A program made the position numbers and the translations under genes. Below are positions 41,828 through 51,507 of a stretch of 64,000 nucleotides of DNA, piece by piece (the first letter of the stretch is position 1; the number at the start of each line of letters is the position of its first letter). This stretch comes from Enterococcus cecorum DSM 20682 = ATCC 43198 (lineage in GTDB: Bacteria; Bacillota; Bacilli; Lactobacillales; Enterococcaceae), in assembly GCF_000407565.1 (NCBI RefSeq), contig NZ_ASWI01000003.1:993501-1057500 (forward strand), in the 5' to 3' direction. The notes beneath the pieces are model-generated. The model had not been told where the DNA came from and made no database searches. It saw only the letters and a list, made by a program, of their open reading frames with translations.

Positions 41828-43090
41828 TTAACTTTGCCATAGTGCTGTTTGAGCTGCGTGCCTGCCTGCTACATGACCAGTAGAAAAAGCTGCTGTAATA
41901 TTGTAGCCGCCTGTATAACCATTGATATCTAAGACTTCACCGCAAGCATATAATCCCATTATTTTTTTACTTTCTAAGGTTTTGGGATTGATTTCTTTTA
42001 AAGAGATGCCGCCACCAGTAACAAATGATTTTTCTAAAGCAAAGGTGCGGATAATCGGTATTTGAAAAGATTTAATCAGATTGACTAAGGAATCAATTTG
42101 TTTTAAAGTGACTTGTTTACTCATTAAATCTGCTAGGTGTAATCGTTCAAGATAAAAAGTAAGCAACCGATCAGGTAAAAGTCCCTTCAAAGCATTGTTC
42201 ACTTGTTTTTTTCCGTTTTTTTGAAGCGTTTGAACAATTTTTTGGTTCAACTGATTTGCTGTTAGCTCTGGTACACAGTCCAATTCGACAATCACAGGTG
42301 TTTGTTTTTTCAGCAGTTGATTGACAAAAGAAGAACATCTTAAAGCAGCTGGACCTGAAATTCCAAAATGAGTAAATAGTAAATCCATGGTGTGACTTGT
42401 CACGGTTTTCCCTTTTTGATTTAAAACCGTTAATTGCACATCGCGTAAAGATAATCCTTGTAAGGTACGCTCCTGGATAAAATCTGCTTCACTGATTAGC
42501 GGCGATTCTGTCGGGTATAGTGGCGTGATTTGATGTTTTACTTGTTTTGCTAATTGATAACCATCGCCAGTTGCCCCAGTGGATGGGTATGTTTTGCCAC
42601 CTGTGGCGATAATGACACTCGGTGCAAAAAAATCTCCTTTATCACATCTCACTCCTTGAATGGTACGACCATCATGGATGAGTTTTTCAACCGTCGTTTT
42701 CATGCATAATTCAACATGGTTTTCTTTTAGTTTAGTAATAAGACAATCAACAATTGTTTTGGATGAATCAGTAGTGGGAAACATTCGCCCGTGATCTTCT
42801 TCTTTTAATTGCACACCTGATTGGGTAAAAAATTGGATAATATCTTGGTTATTCCATTGATTAAAAGTACTATATAAAAAGCGACCATTTCCTGGAATGT
42901 GTTCGATTAAATGTTCGACTGATTGACTATTGGTAACATTACAACGTCCGCCTCCAGTCATCAATAATTTTTTACCGAATTTACGGTTTTTTTCAATAAG
43001 CAGTACTTTTGCCCCGTTTTCACTAGCGCTAATTGCTGCCATCATACCACTCGTACCGCCACCGATGACAATAACATCATATTTTTGCAA
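41828..43090 (-). CDS. HI0933-family flavoprotein (YhiN/YtfP-like oxidoreductase)
   Basis: The 420-residue protein has an N-terminal FAD-binding motif (VIVIGGGTSGMMAAISASENG), the family's KLLMTGGGRCNVTN, VIIATGGKTYPSTGATGDGY, and a C-terminal FAD-contact segment GLYACGEVLDINGYTGGYN. Members are found in most bacteria, without an agreed physiological substrate. It starts with TTG. The gene is divergent from gdhA. Confidence 0.88.
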   Translation of the reverse strand: MQKYDVIVIGGGTSGMMAAISASENGAKVLLIEKNRKFGKKLLMTGGGRCNVTNSQSVEHLIEHIPGNGRFLYSTFNQWNNQDIIQFFTQSGVQLKEEDHGRMFPTTDSSKTIVDCLITKLKENHVELCMKTTVEKLIHDGRTIQGVRCDKGDFFAPSVIIATGGKTYPSTGATGDGYQLAKQVKHQITPLYPTESPLISEADFIQERTLQGLSLRDVQLTVLNQKGKTVTSHTMDLLFTHFGISGPAALRCSSFVNQLLKKQTPVIVELDCVPELTANQLNQKIVQTLQKNGKKQVNNALKGLLPDRLLTFYLERLHLADLMSKQVTLKQIDSLVNLIKSFQIPIIRTFALEKSFVTGGGISLKEINPKTLESKKIMGLYACGEVLDINGYTGGYNITAAFSTGHVAGRHAAQTALWQS

Positions 43091-43341
43091 ATTTTTCTCA
43101 CATCCTAATTTTAATGAATTATTTTACTATTTTTTCAGCAAAATAGATGAAATATTTTCAATTTTCAGTTACAATATATCATACCTATATGATTTTTCCG
43201 AGCCTTTCGCTTGTTTTTTTGAAAATTATTCGGATATCACTACTGATAGGTGAAGAAAATTGTATAGATGTACTATTCATTCTCATGTTATATTGACGTG
43301 ATGGAATTTTATGATGAAAAACAGGAAGGAAGTTGTGGTTT

Positions 43342-44691
43342 ATGAGTAAAGTAACGGAATATGTTGAGAAAATTCAAGCAGAGTTACATGCAAAAGACAG
43401 TCATCAAGCAGAATTTTTACAAGCGATTGATGAATTTATGGAAACCGTTGTCCCATTTTTAGAAGAACATCCAGAATATGTGGATCAAAATTTATTGGCA
43501 ATTATTACTGAGCCAGAACGCTTAGTCCAATTCCGTGTGCCTTGGCAAGACGATAATGGTAATTGGCAAGTGAACCGTGGCTACCGTATCCAATTTAATT
43601 CTGCTTTAGGACCATATAAAGGTGGTTTGCGTTTCCATCCTAGTGTAAACTTAAGTATTTTGAAATTCTTAGCTTTTGAGCAAATTTTTAAAAATAGTTT
43701 GACTGGTTTACCAATTGGTGGGGGTAAAGGTGGTAGTGACTTTGACCCTAAAGGCAAATCAGATGCGGAAATTATGCGTTTTTGCCAAAGCTTCATGACA
43801 GAATTAGCCAAACATATTGGACCAGATACAGACGTTCCTGCAGGTGATATCGGTGTAGGTGGCCGCGAGATTGGTTACTTGTTTGGTCAATATAAACGCT
43901 TAAAACAATATGATGCTGGTGTCTTAACTGGAAAACCTCTATCTTTCTGGGGAAGCTTAGGACGTACTGAAGCGACTGGTTATGGTGCGGTTTACTTTGT
44001 TAAACATTTACTAGCTGATCAAAACGAAGACTTTAATGGTAAGGCTGCAATTGTATCTGGTAGTGGAAATGTAGCAATCTATACTATTGAAAAACTTCAA
44101 CAATTAGGAGCTAAAGTCATTTCATGTTCAGATTCAAGCGGATATATCGTGGATGAAGAAGGAATCGACTTAGACTTACTAAAAGAAATCAAAGAAGTGA
44201 AGCGTGAAAGATTAACAAGCTATCAAGCCAAACGTCCTTCAGCAAAATATGTAGCCAATGATTCAGTTTGGAATGCAAATCTAAAAGCGGACTTAGCCTT
44301 CCCAAGTGCGACTCAAAATGAAATTAATTTAGATCAAGCCAAACAATTAGTCGCAAATGGGGTTAAAGTCGTTGCAGAAGGTGCGAACATGCCATCTACT
44401 TTAGAAGCCGCCAACTACTTCATCGAAAATGGCGTACAATATTGCCCGGGTAAAGCCGCTAATGCAGGTGGAGTTGCTGTATCTGCTTTAGAAATGAGCC
44501 AAAACTCACAACGCTTAGCTTGGACAAAAGAAGAAGTCGATGCTAAATTAGACGACATCATGCACAATATTTACCGCGCTTGTCGTGATACAGCCACTCA
44601 CTTTAACCAAAGCCATAACTTATTATTAGGTGCGAATATTGCAGGCTTTGAACGTGTGGCTAAAGCGATGAGTGCTCAAGGATTAGTCTAG
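43342..44691 (+). CDS. gdhA: NADP-type glutamate dehydrogenase
   Basis: The 449-residue protein has PYKGGLRFHPSVN, the glutamate-binding LPIGGGKGGSDFDP with catalytic Lys, PAGDIGVGGREIGYLFGQYK, and the Rossmann motif VSGSGNVA. The length and sequence match hexameric class I (NADP) enzymes. It assimilates ammonium into glutamate. The ATG at 43342 is better spaced from AAGGAAG than the TTG at 43333. Confidence 0.94.
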   Translation: MSKVTEYVEKIQAELHAKDSHQAEFLQAIDEFMETVVPFLEEHPEYVDQNLLAIITEPERLVQFRVPWQDDNGNWQVNRGYRIQFNSALGPYKGGLRFHPSVNLSILKFLAFEQIFKNSLTGLPIGGGKGGSDFDPKGKSDAEIMRFCQSFMTELAKHIGPDTDVPAGDIGVGGREIGYLFGQYKRLKQYDAGVLTGKPLSFWGSLGRTEATGYGAVYFVKHLLADQNEDFNGKAAIVSGSGNVAIYTIEKLQQLGAKVISCSDSSGYIVDEEGIDLDLLKEIKEVKRERLTSYQAKRPSAKYVANDSVWNANLKADLAFPSATQNEINLDQAKQLVANGVKVVAEGANMPSTLEAANYFIENGVQYCPGKAANAGGVAVSALEMSQNSQRLAWTKEEVDAKLDDIMHNIYRACRDTATHFNQSHNLLLGANIAGFERVAKAMSAQGLV

Positions 44692-44728
44692 GAAATACAA
44701 GCAATTTATCTGGAAAAAATAGACATCT

Positions 44729-44774
44729 GGAGCTTTCAATCTAGTCATTTTGCTAGTTGAAGGCTCCTTTTTTA
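44729..44774 (+). terminator. Terminator after gdhA
   Basis: GGAGCTTTCAATCTAG and CTAGTTGAAGGCTCC pair with few mismatches, then TTTTTT. Confidence 0.82.
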
Positions 44775-44903
44775 GAAGTCGTTGAAGGTTTCATTAAATT
44801 TCGCGATTTTTTTCACTAATTTTAGGGAATTTACTTGAAAAATTGAAACAAAACACGTAAAGTAATAACTGTATAAACGACGAATTATTTTAGGAGGAAA
44901 ACA

Positions 44904-46250
44904 ATGGCTCACATTAAGTTTGATTATTCAAAATTAGCTCCATTTGTTAGTGAACATGAATTAGCTTACATACAAACACAAGTGACAGCAGCAGACAAAG
45001 CTTTAAGAGAAAAAACAGGTCCTGGTAACGACTTTGTTGGTTGGTTAGATTTACCAACAAACTATGATAAAGAAGAATTTGCACGTATTAAAGCAGCAGC
45101 GAAAAAAATCCAAGAAGATTCTGAAGTGCTTGTTGTCATTGGTATTGGTGGTTCTTATTTAGGGGCACGTGCAGCAATTGAATTTTTAAATCATTCATTC
45201 TACAATGTTTTACCTAAAGATGGACGTAAAACACCACAAATCTTCTTTGCCGGTAACTCAATTTCTTCAACTTACTTAGCTGATTTAATTGAATTAATTG
45301 GCGACCGTGATTTCTCAGTGAATGTTATCTCTAAATCAGGTACAACGACTGAACCTGCAATTGCCTTCCGTGTGTTCAAAGAATTATTAATTAAAAAATA
45401 TGGACGTGAAGAAGCAAACAAACGTATCTACGCAACAACTGACCGTGCGCGCGGTGCTGTAAAAGTTGAAGCAGATGCTGAAGGTTGGCAAACATTTGTC
45501 ATTCCAGATGATGTTGGTGGACGTTTCACTGTATTAACGCCAGTTGGTTTATTACCAATTGCTGTAAGTGGTGCTGATATCGATGCATTAATGAAAGGTG
45601 CGGCTGATGCTCAAGTTGCTTACTCATCTGATAGCTTAGAAGAAAATGAAGCTTATCAATATGCAGCTTTACGTAATATTTTATATCGTAAAGGTAAAGC
45701 AATCGAAATCTTAGTTAACTACGAACCAGGAATGCAATACTTCTCTGAATGGTGGAAACAATTATATGGTGAATCTGAAGGTAAAGATCAAAAAGGTATC
45801 TATCCTTCAAGTGCTAACTTCTCAACTGACTTACACTCTGTTGGTCAAACAATCCAAGACGGTGTAAGAAATATTTTTGAAACAGTTGTGAAAGTTGAAA
45901 AACCTCGTAAATCTGTTGTCATTCCTACCCAAGAAGATGACTTAGATGGTTTAGGTTACTTACAAGGTAAAGAAGTTGACTTTGTAAATACAAAAGCCTT
46001 CGAAGGTACTTTATTAGCACATACAGATGGTAATGTACCAAATATGTTAGTGAAATTACCTGAAATGGATGCTTATACATTAGGTTATGTCATTTACTTC
46101 TTTGAAATTGCTGTAGGTATGTCTGGTTACTTAAACGGGGTTAACCCATTTGACCAACCAGGTGTTGAAGCTTACAAGAAAAACATGTTTGCTTTATTAG
46201 GTAAACCTGGTTTTGAAGAATTAGCGAAAGAATTAAATGAACGTCTATAA
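44904..46250 (+). CDS. pgi: Glucose-6-phosphate isomerase
   Basis: The 448-residue protein has the SIS-fold active site: [48 protein letters not shown] and the catalytic Glu/His/Lys regions. Its length matches the Bacilli enzyme. It interconverts glucose-6-phosphate and fructose-6-phosphate. The RBS is TAGGAGG. Highly biased codon use fits strong expression. Confidence 0.96.
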   Translation: MAHIKFDYSKLAPFVSEHELAYIQTQVTAADKALREKTGPGNDFVGWLDLPTNYDKEEFARIKAAAKKIQEDSEVLVVIGIGGSYLGARAAIEFLNHSFYNVLPKDGRKTPQIFFAGNSISSTYLADLIELIGDRDFSVNVISKSGTTTEPAIAFRVFKELLIKKYGREEANKRIYATTDRARGAVKVEADAEGWQTFVIPDDVGGRFTVLTPVGLLPIAVSGADIDALMKGAADAQVAYSSDSLEENEAYQYAALRNILYRKGKAIEILVNYEPGMQYFSEWWKQLYGESEGKDQKGIYPSSANFSTDLHSVGQTIQDGVRNIFETVVKVEKPRKSVVIPTQEDDLDGLGYLQGKEVDFVNTKAFEGTLLAHTDGNVPNMLVKLPEMDAYTLGYVIYFFEIAVGMSGYLNGVNPFDQPGVEAYKKNMFALLGKPGFEELAKELNERL

Positions 46251-46261
46251 TTCTCAAATTT

Positions 46262-46303
46262 TTAAGGCTTGGCTCTCTAATCGAGGGTTAAGTCTTTTTT
46301 TGG
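46262..46303 (+). terminator. Terminator after pgi
   Basis: AAGGCTTGGCTCT... pairs imperfectly with ...GAGGGTTAAGTCTT, followed by TTTTTT. Confidence 0.6.
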
Positions 46304-46317
46304 TTTAAGAGTAAAAA

Positions 46318-46352
46318 AATCATCCTTAGCGTGAGAACTAAAGATGATTCTT
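46318..46352 (-). terminator. Terminator after the 49-aa gene
   Basis: On the minus strand AATCATC and GATGATT arms precede a T-run. Confidence 0.65.
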
Positions 46353-46395
46353 AAAGTAGGTTATTCGGATTTGTGGGCATGATGTTTTCCTTTCT

Positions 46396-46545
46396 TTATT
46401 TGTTTGCAACAAGGTTTGCCACTGCTTGTTCAATTGTTACACCATAGGCACAGTTGTTTTTGTTGTTAGCATCAATTGCGATAAAGACGTTTTGTGTTGT
46501 GTCAAAAGCAATTCGATAAACAAGATTTGTGTTTTTGTATGTCAT
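46396..46545 (-). CDS. Small hypothetical protein, 49 aa
   Basis: This ORF was found by eye on the minus strand: start at 46545 behind a near-perfect AAAGGAGGTGG, stop at 46396-46398, protein beginning MTYKNTNLVYRIAF and ending VANLVANK. The beta-strand pattern suggests a small soluble fold. A 9-codon ORF (46351-46380) with its own AGAAAGGAAA follows before the terminator. It is not recognised, but the RBS and terminator make it credible. Confidence 0.65.
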   Translation of the reverse strand: MTYKNTNLVYRIAFDTTQNVFIAIDANNKNNCAYGVTIEQAVANLVANK

Positions 46546-46700
46546 AATACCACCTCCTTTAATTATTTAATATTGTAACCCCTTTACATTGTTCATTATA
46601 GCACAAGTGGTGAATTTTGGCAAATATTTTGAATTCGTTATCTAAATTTAAGCATAAAATAAAACGACTACCACAAAATAAATGGGGTAGTCGTGTTTTC

Positions 46701-47297
46701 TTAACTTAATAAATTGGTTAGCCAGTTCGCCCCGTAAATTAAGGCCATACTGTAAGCTAGAATCGTCGCTGGTTTGCATAATAAGATAATCCAAGTGAAC
46801 TTCTTAAGGCTGATTTCTGTGAGCCCAGCAATCATACATAAGGCATCATCAGGAGCAACCGGTAAGAGAATGGCTAAAGAAAATAAGCGATCAAATCTCT
46901 TTTGATTATCTAGCCAATGCGTATATTTGTTAAAGGTCTTTTCACTAATCATACTTAAAATGAATGATTTACCATATTTTCTAGCAAGTAGGAAAACAAT
47001 GACAGACCCAATACAAATACCAACATAATTATAAACGAATCCTAAAAAAGGACCGAATATGACTACACCAGCAGCAGTAGATATCCCACCAGGAATAATC
47101 GGCACAACTACTTGAATGATTTGTAAAAGGATAAAGATAAATGGACCAAAGATTGCGGCATTCTCTATGTACAGTCGCAAGGAATGAATATCTTTAAATA
47201 GTCCTAAGCGATAAAAATAAATCGTGACAATAATCGTTGCAACTAAGCCACAAAATGAGATGAAGCTAACGATTTTACGGGATAGTTCAATGTTCAT
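46701..47297 (-). CDS. TVP38/TMEM64 (VTT-domain) membrane protein
   Basis: The 198-residue protein has about five membrane helices with the VTT/DedA-like core GPFIFILLQIIQVVVPIIPG, FGPFLGFVYNYVGICIGS, and LPVAPDDALCMIAGLTEISL. VTT proteins act as lipid scramblases or in envelope homeostasis. RBS AAGGAGAT. It is separate from, but in the same direction as, the ThrE pair upstream. Confidence 0.85.
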   Translation of the reverse strand: MNIELSRKIVSFISFCGLVATIIVTIYFYRLGLFKDIHSLRLYIENAAIFGPFIFILLQIIQVVVPIIPGGISTAAGVVIFGPFLGFVYNYVGICIGSVIVFLLARKYGKSFILSMISEKTFNKYTHWLDNQKRFDRLFSLAILLPVAPDDALCMIAGLTEISLKKFTWIILLCKPATILAYSMALIYGANWLTNLLS

Positions 47298-47376
47298 AGA
47301 GTATCTCCTTTTCCAAATTATCTATCACTATTATAGTAGTTTTTGGTTTATTTGAGAATAGCACTTAAGACTGATT

Positions 47377-47841
47377 TTAACAATTTTTATGCTTTTTTTG
47401 TAAATTTGATATCTTTAAAACAATTCTTTCTACTAAATTGCTCATCATAAAGGCACCTGCAATACTAGCCGCAGTGATAGTCACGATGCTAATTTGGGTA
47501 AAAGCTGCCGATGTATTGCCACTAATAAACAGACGAATGGCTAAGTAAGCCGGGCCACCAGGTACAAGCAAAAATAGGCTTGGAATATGAAAGATAATGA
47601 CAGGCATCTTTTGTTTACGTGAAAAATAGATACTTAAGATACCAATCAGTAAGGCTGCCCAAAAATTCGCCCCACCTAAAGACATATGATGCGTTTTTAA
47701 CTGCCAAAAGACTAACCAGCCACATACGCCAGTAAAACCAGATGCGACAAATGCTCTTCTAGGGATATTTGTAACAATGCCAAATCCAATCGTACTCAAA
47801 AAGCTAAAAATAATATGAATCAACCACTCGCTCATAGCCAT
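47377..47841 (-). CDS. Threonine/serine exporter, small subunit (ThrE C-terminal half)
   Basis: The 154-residue protein has four or five membrane helices, including the conserved VPRRAFVASG-like NIPRRAFVASGFTGVCGW and FHIPSLFLLVPGGPAY. It matches DUF3815, the C-terminal part of the ThrE transporter. It overlaps the larger partner by 10 bases and the two must form one exporter. Confidence 0.85.
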   Translation of the reverse strand: MAMSEWLIHIIFSFLSTIGFGIVTNIPRRAFVASGFTGVCGWLVFWQLKTHHMSLGGANFWAALLIGILSIYFSRKQKMPVIIFHIPSLFLLVPGGPAYLAIRLFISGNTSAAFTQISIVTITAASIAGAFMMSNLVERIVLKISNLQKKHKNC

Positions 47842-48608
47842 CCTCCTAACCAGTTAAAAACGGTTGCAATACCGGCACATATTGTAGCTGCGACAATTAA
47901 TGCTTCTGTTGCCCGAGCTGTACCGCTAATTAAATGTCCCGCTAAAATATCACGAACAGCATTGGTAATTGCTACGCCAGGTACAAAGGGCATAATTGAA
48001 CCAATAATAATTGGATCGATTTGACTGGCGAAATGGTATTTTACAGCGACGATGCTCATAATACCAATACAAAAACTGGCGATGAACAAATCAAAGTAGT
48101 TCAGTTTTATCAGCGATTTGCAGACAACGCTAATAATAAACCCCAGTGATCCGATTAAAAAAGTAATCAAAAAGTCAGACATTACCCCACCAAAGAGATA
48201 CATGGCTCCAGCACTAATCATTCCGGCTGCTAAAATTTCTAGCCAGAGTGGAAAGGTGGGTACTTTTTGATTGATTTGTTCGAGCTTTTCTGCCAGTTCA
48301 TGAAGAGTGATTTTTTTATCTGCAAATTGTCTAGACATCTCGTTTACAGCAACCACTTTTTCTAAATTGATGGTACGCGCTTCGACACTGGCAATCATGA
48401 CTCTTTGCTGATTCTCAAGACCGATGAAAATTCCTGTAGCTGTAACGTAACAACTAACATCCATTTCCCCGGCGTTTTGTGCAATTCGTTTCATCGTATC
48501 TTCCACGCGATAAACTTCAGAACCATTTTCCATCATAATTTTACCAGCTAGTAAGGCCGTTTTTAGTATTTTGGCTTTGATATTTTCTGATTGGCTATCG
48601 TTCAACAA
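47832..48608 (-). CDS. Threonine/serine exporter, large subunit (ThrE N-terminal half)
   Basis: The 258-residue protein has a cytoplasmic N-terminal part (LAGKIMMENGSEVYRVEDTMKR) and five membrane helices ending in PFVPGVAITNAVRDILAG. This is the DUF1212 half of ThrE. It starts with TTG behind AGGTGA. Confidence 0.87.
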   Translation of the reverse strand: MLNDSQSENIKAKILKTALLAGKIMMENGSEVYRVEDTMKRIAQNAGEMDVSCYVTATGIFIGLENQQRVMIASVEARTINLEKVVAVNEMSRQFADKKITLHELAEKLEQINQKVPTFPLWLEILAAGMISAGAMYLFGGVMSDFLITFLIGSLGFIISVVCKSLIKLNYFDLFIASFCIGIMSIVAVKYHFASQIDPIIIGSIMPFVPGVAITNAVRDILAGHLISGTARATEALIVAATICAGIATVFNWLGGWL

Positions 48609-48836
48609 GGGAAAATCACCTCAAAAGCAAAAGTTAGGGTACTTTTTATTTTAGCTGATTTATGAAAAAAGGCAAAAAATATCTTCCTTATTTTATTATT
48701 CTCAAATTTTTTATACTTTCCCCTGGCTATGATAACGTTTTTTATCTAGTATGATAACATTTTTCATGGATATTTTTTTGCTTAATTTACATATTTTGAG
48801 TAAAATAGAGATAGATAGAATTTGGGGGAGATTTGA

Positions 48837-49406
48837 ATGAGGTATAAAATTTATACAAAAGAACAGATTGTAAAAGCAGGGTATAATATTGTGGCACGTG
48901 AAGGATTTGATAAGTTTACAGCCCGAAATGTCGCGCAAGAATTGGGAATTTCAACACAACCTATTTATTTGCAGTTCAAAAATATGAAAGATTTGAAGAC
49001 TCAAGTTTTAGACAAAGTCTGGAATGATATTGAACGAATTAGTCTAACCAAACCAATAACAGGAGATATTATTGTAGACTCACCTGTTCATTTTATTGAG
49101 TTAGCCTTAAAGAAACCTACATTATACAAAGCTTGTTGGGTAGATAATAATGGTGGCGGTGATTACTTATTTGCCAAGTCCGAAGAATATTACCGTGAAC
49201 AAGTCTTTAAAGATGATCGTTTCAAACATTTGAGTGATGAAGAATTTAGAAATTATCACCTAGAGACATTGATTGCAGTAAGTGGGATTATTTCCTTACA
49301 AAACGCCGGAATTATTCATTTAACACACGATGATTTCGTAAATATGTGTAAGAAAATGATTGATGATATCGCTAAGGGTCAAAAATTAGATTTAATTCGT
49401 CAATAA
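48837..49406 (+). CDS. TetR/AcrR-family regulator
   Basis: The 189-residue protein has the TetR helix-turn-helix at residues 10-50 (IVKAGYNIVAREGFDKFTAR, NVAQELGISTQPIYLQF) and an unrelated C-terminal ligand domain. The RBS GGGGGAG is strong. The upstream divergent ThrE genes are a possible target, although no palindromic operator is obvious. Confidence 0.85.
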   Translation: MRYKIYTKEQIVKAGYNIVAREGFDKFTARNVAQELGISTQPIYLQFKNMKDLKTQVLDKVWNDIERISLTKPITGDIIVDSPVHFIELALKKPTLYKACWVDNNGGGDYLFAKSEEYYREQVFKDDRFKHLSDEEFRNYHLETLIAVSGIISLQNAGIIHLTHDDFVNMCKKMIDDIAKGQKLDLIRQ

Positions 49407-49411
49407 AGATA

Positions 49412-49446
49412 AAACCTCAGTAGTAGCAACTATTGAGGTTTTACTT
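49412..49446 (+). terminator. Terminator after the TetR gene
   Basis: AAAACCTCA and TGAGGTTTT arms. Confidence 0.8.
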
Positions 49447-49505
49447 GTTTCTTCTTCCAGAAATATGTTAGACTATAGAGAAAGATTTCAAGGAAGGAGA
49501 AATAT

Positions 49506-50306
49506 ATGGAAAAGAAATTAATCGCGATAGATTTAGATGGCACGACATTAAATGCGCAATCACTGATTACTCCAAAAACCCAAGAGACCTTAATTAAGGC
49601 CCAGCAAAAAGGACATACAGTAGTGATTGCAACAGGTCGCCCCTTTAGAATGAGTGAACAATTTTACCGTCAACTAAAACTGGATTCTGCAATGGTTAAT
49701 TTCAACGGTTCATTGACCCATAAACCTTTTAAATATTGGGAAAAAGAAACCGAATATTTTATCGATCGTGCTATTGCTTTTGACTTAAAGGCTAAAAAAG
49801 AAGCACTAGGGATTGAATTTGTAGCCGCAGAAGATCGTCGTCATTTTTTTGTTAGCCAGTTAGACGGTGTTGATCCTACCTTTTTCGGTTCAACCAAGGT
49901 AACGAATGATAATTTACTAGAGAACTTAAAAGAAAATCCTACTTCTTTATTAATTAAAACGCGCCCAGAAACCTTAGAAAGTGTCGCTGAGGTATTAAAT
50001 CGTTCTTATCCTGATGTTGCGACTAAAACGTGGGGTGGACCACATAATATGCTGGAAATGACCCCTAAGGGAGTACACAAAGCAACTGGTCTTGCGCTAA
50101 TTGCGGATGATTTAGGATTTAAGCCAAAAAATATTATGGCATTTGGCGATGAATACAATGATGTGGAAATGCTCGAATTCGCAGGTAGTGGTGTGGTCAT
50201 GAAGAATGGTTCTGAGCAAGCGAAAAAAGTCGCGAACGATATGACTGAATATACGAATGACGAAGATGGTCTAGCACGCTACTTAGAAAAGTATTTAAGT
50301 TTATAA
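49506..50306 (+). CDS. Cof-type HAD-IIB phosphatase
   Basis: The 266-residue protein has HAD motif I IAIDLDGTTLN (nucleophile Asp), motif II VVIATGRP, a C2-type cap, and motif IV MAFGDEYNDVEML. Such enzymes dephosphorylate sugar phosphates or nucleotides with broad specificity. The substrate cannot be assigned. Confidence 0.9.
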   Translation: MEKKLIAIDLDGTTLNAQSLITPKTQETLIKAQQKGHTVVIATGRPFRMSEQFYRQLKLDSAMVNFNGSLTHKPFKYWEKETEYFIDRAIAFDLKAKKEALGIEFVAAEDRRHFFVSQLDGVDPTFFGSTKVTNDNLLENLKENPTSLLIKTRPETLESVAEVLNRSYPDVATKTWGGPHNMLEMTPKGVHKATGLALIADDLGFKPKNIMAFGDEYNDVEMLEFAGSGVVMKNGSEQAKKVANDMTEYTNDEDGLARYLEKYLSL

Positions 50307-50309
50307 CAA

Positions 50310-50347
50310 AAGAAGCACAGAATTTTGGAGGATTCTGTGCTCTTTTG
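50310..50347. terminator. Bidirectional terminator
   Basis: AAAAGAAGCACAGAAT and ATTCTGTGCTCTTTT arms. Confidence 0.85.
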
Positions 50348-51007
50348 TTAATTCATTTCATTTAAAGCATTTTTGATAATTGCCATTACAGCTTCTTTAT
50401 GCTCGGGGATTTCAATATCATATTTGGTAATTGGAATCGCAATTTTTTTGCTCTTATCATAAGCGTTATACCAATCATCATAACGTGAATGTAGATGTTT
50501 ATAGTAGGCTAATAACTCATCATTTTCTTCATTTTCATCTACTTGTTCATATTCGCGACCACGTTTTTTGATACGCTGTAAATGAATATCAAGTGGTCCT
50601 TGTAAATATACTAATAAGTCTGGTGCTTTTTTAGGCATACCGTCTAACTCTTCCATCATATTATCTAAAAGAGAAAGATAAGTATCCATTTCAGCTTCAG
50701 ACATATTGCCATTTTCAAAATTGATTTGGGTAAATAAAGCATCTTCATAAATCGAACGGTCTAAAACATTGTGTTGATGTTTCAAAGCTTCTTTAATGCT
50801 CTTAAAGCGGGTATTTAAAAAGTGGATTTGTAATGCAAAAGCCCAACGCTTCGGATCTTTATAAAACATTTCTAAAATGCGATTATCATCGACACTTTCA
50901 TAAAAAGGTAAACTGCCTAATTCATTCGCAATCATTTCGGTGTATTTGGTTTTTCCGGCACCAATCATACCTGCAAGTACTATCACAGCTTGGTTAGCTC
51001 CTTTCAT
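50348..51007 (-). CDS. Deoxynucleoside kinase
   Basis: The 219-residue protein has a P-loop IVLAGMIGAGKTKYTE at the start, the DRS motif VLDRSIYEDALF, and a lid-like RIKKRGREYEQ. It matches the dAK/dGK-type kinases of Lactobacillales that salvage deoxynucleosides. Specificity (dA, dG or dC) is not readable. Confidence 0.88.
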   Translation of the reverse strand: MKGANQAVIVLAGMIGAGKTKYTEMIANELGSLPFYESVDDNRILEMFYKDPKRWAFALQIHFLNTRFKSIKEALKHQHNVLDRSIYEDALFTQINFENGNMSEAEMDTYLSLLDNMMEELDGMPKKAPDLLVYLQGPLDIHLQRIKKRGREYEQVDENEENDELLAYYKHLHSRYDDWYNAYDKSKKIAIPITKYDIEIPEHKEAVMAIIKNALNEMN

Positions 51008-51179
51008 TTATAACAAAACTCCTTAAAGTTCAGCAATTATCATTCTTCTACTAAACTACAATATATTGACAACATGAAAAATCATATCACAAGATGTTGG
51101 GTAAAACAAGTCAGAAATCTGTCCTGATTAAAAGAAAAGTAAACAAAAAAAAGCAACTACAAAGCTGCAGTTGCGAAAA

Positions 51180-51265
51180 GGAGAGTACGGGATTTGAACC
51201 CGTGCACCGAAAAATTCGGCTCGCTGGATTTCGAGTCCAGTGCATTACCACTCTGCCAACTCTCC
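51180..51265 (-). tRNA. tRNA-Ser (anticodon CGA)
   Basis: The minus strand folds with acceptor GGAGAGT/ACTCTCC, anticodon arm CTGGA-CTCGAAA-TCCAG (anticodon CGA, reads UCG), a long variable arm (GAGCCGAATTTTTCGG region) as in class II tRNAs, and T-arm GGGTTCAAATCCC. It is isolated. Confidence 0.95.
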
Positions 51266-51346
51266 GTAAATTATATTTTGACTGTTTTTTATAAAAAAGT
51301 CAATAAGGAAATAGATAATTTCTAGTTGCTGAGAGGTGAATGTTGT

Positions 51347-51411
51347 AAAACACGAACATTCGAAAGTTTTTTAAAGCTTTTTATTCTTTTTCTGTTGAAA
51401 TCCGAAAATTA
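51347..51411 (+). promoter_or_regulatory. Possible PurR boxes upstream of the purine permease
   Basis: AAACACGAACATT (51348-51360) and AAATCCGAAAATT (51399-51411) resemble the Gram-positive PurBox AWWWCCGAACWWT with two and one mismatches. Tentative. Confidence 0.3.
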
Positions 51412-51507
51412 CTCGACTATACTACCTTGTGTAGTCTGAAAAAAACGTACATTTAAAATCGATTTTTTCGGAATATATCAGAATATCTGAGGAGTGGACT
51501 TATTAAA

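Noticed and set aside
51094-51294. ORF spanning the tRNA-Ser gene
   Set aside because: It contains the full antisense of the tRNA.
51266-51507. Purine riboswitch upstream of the permease
   Set aside because: I could not find the three-way junction or the conserved loop-loop sequences; only weak PurBox-like motifs are present.
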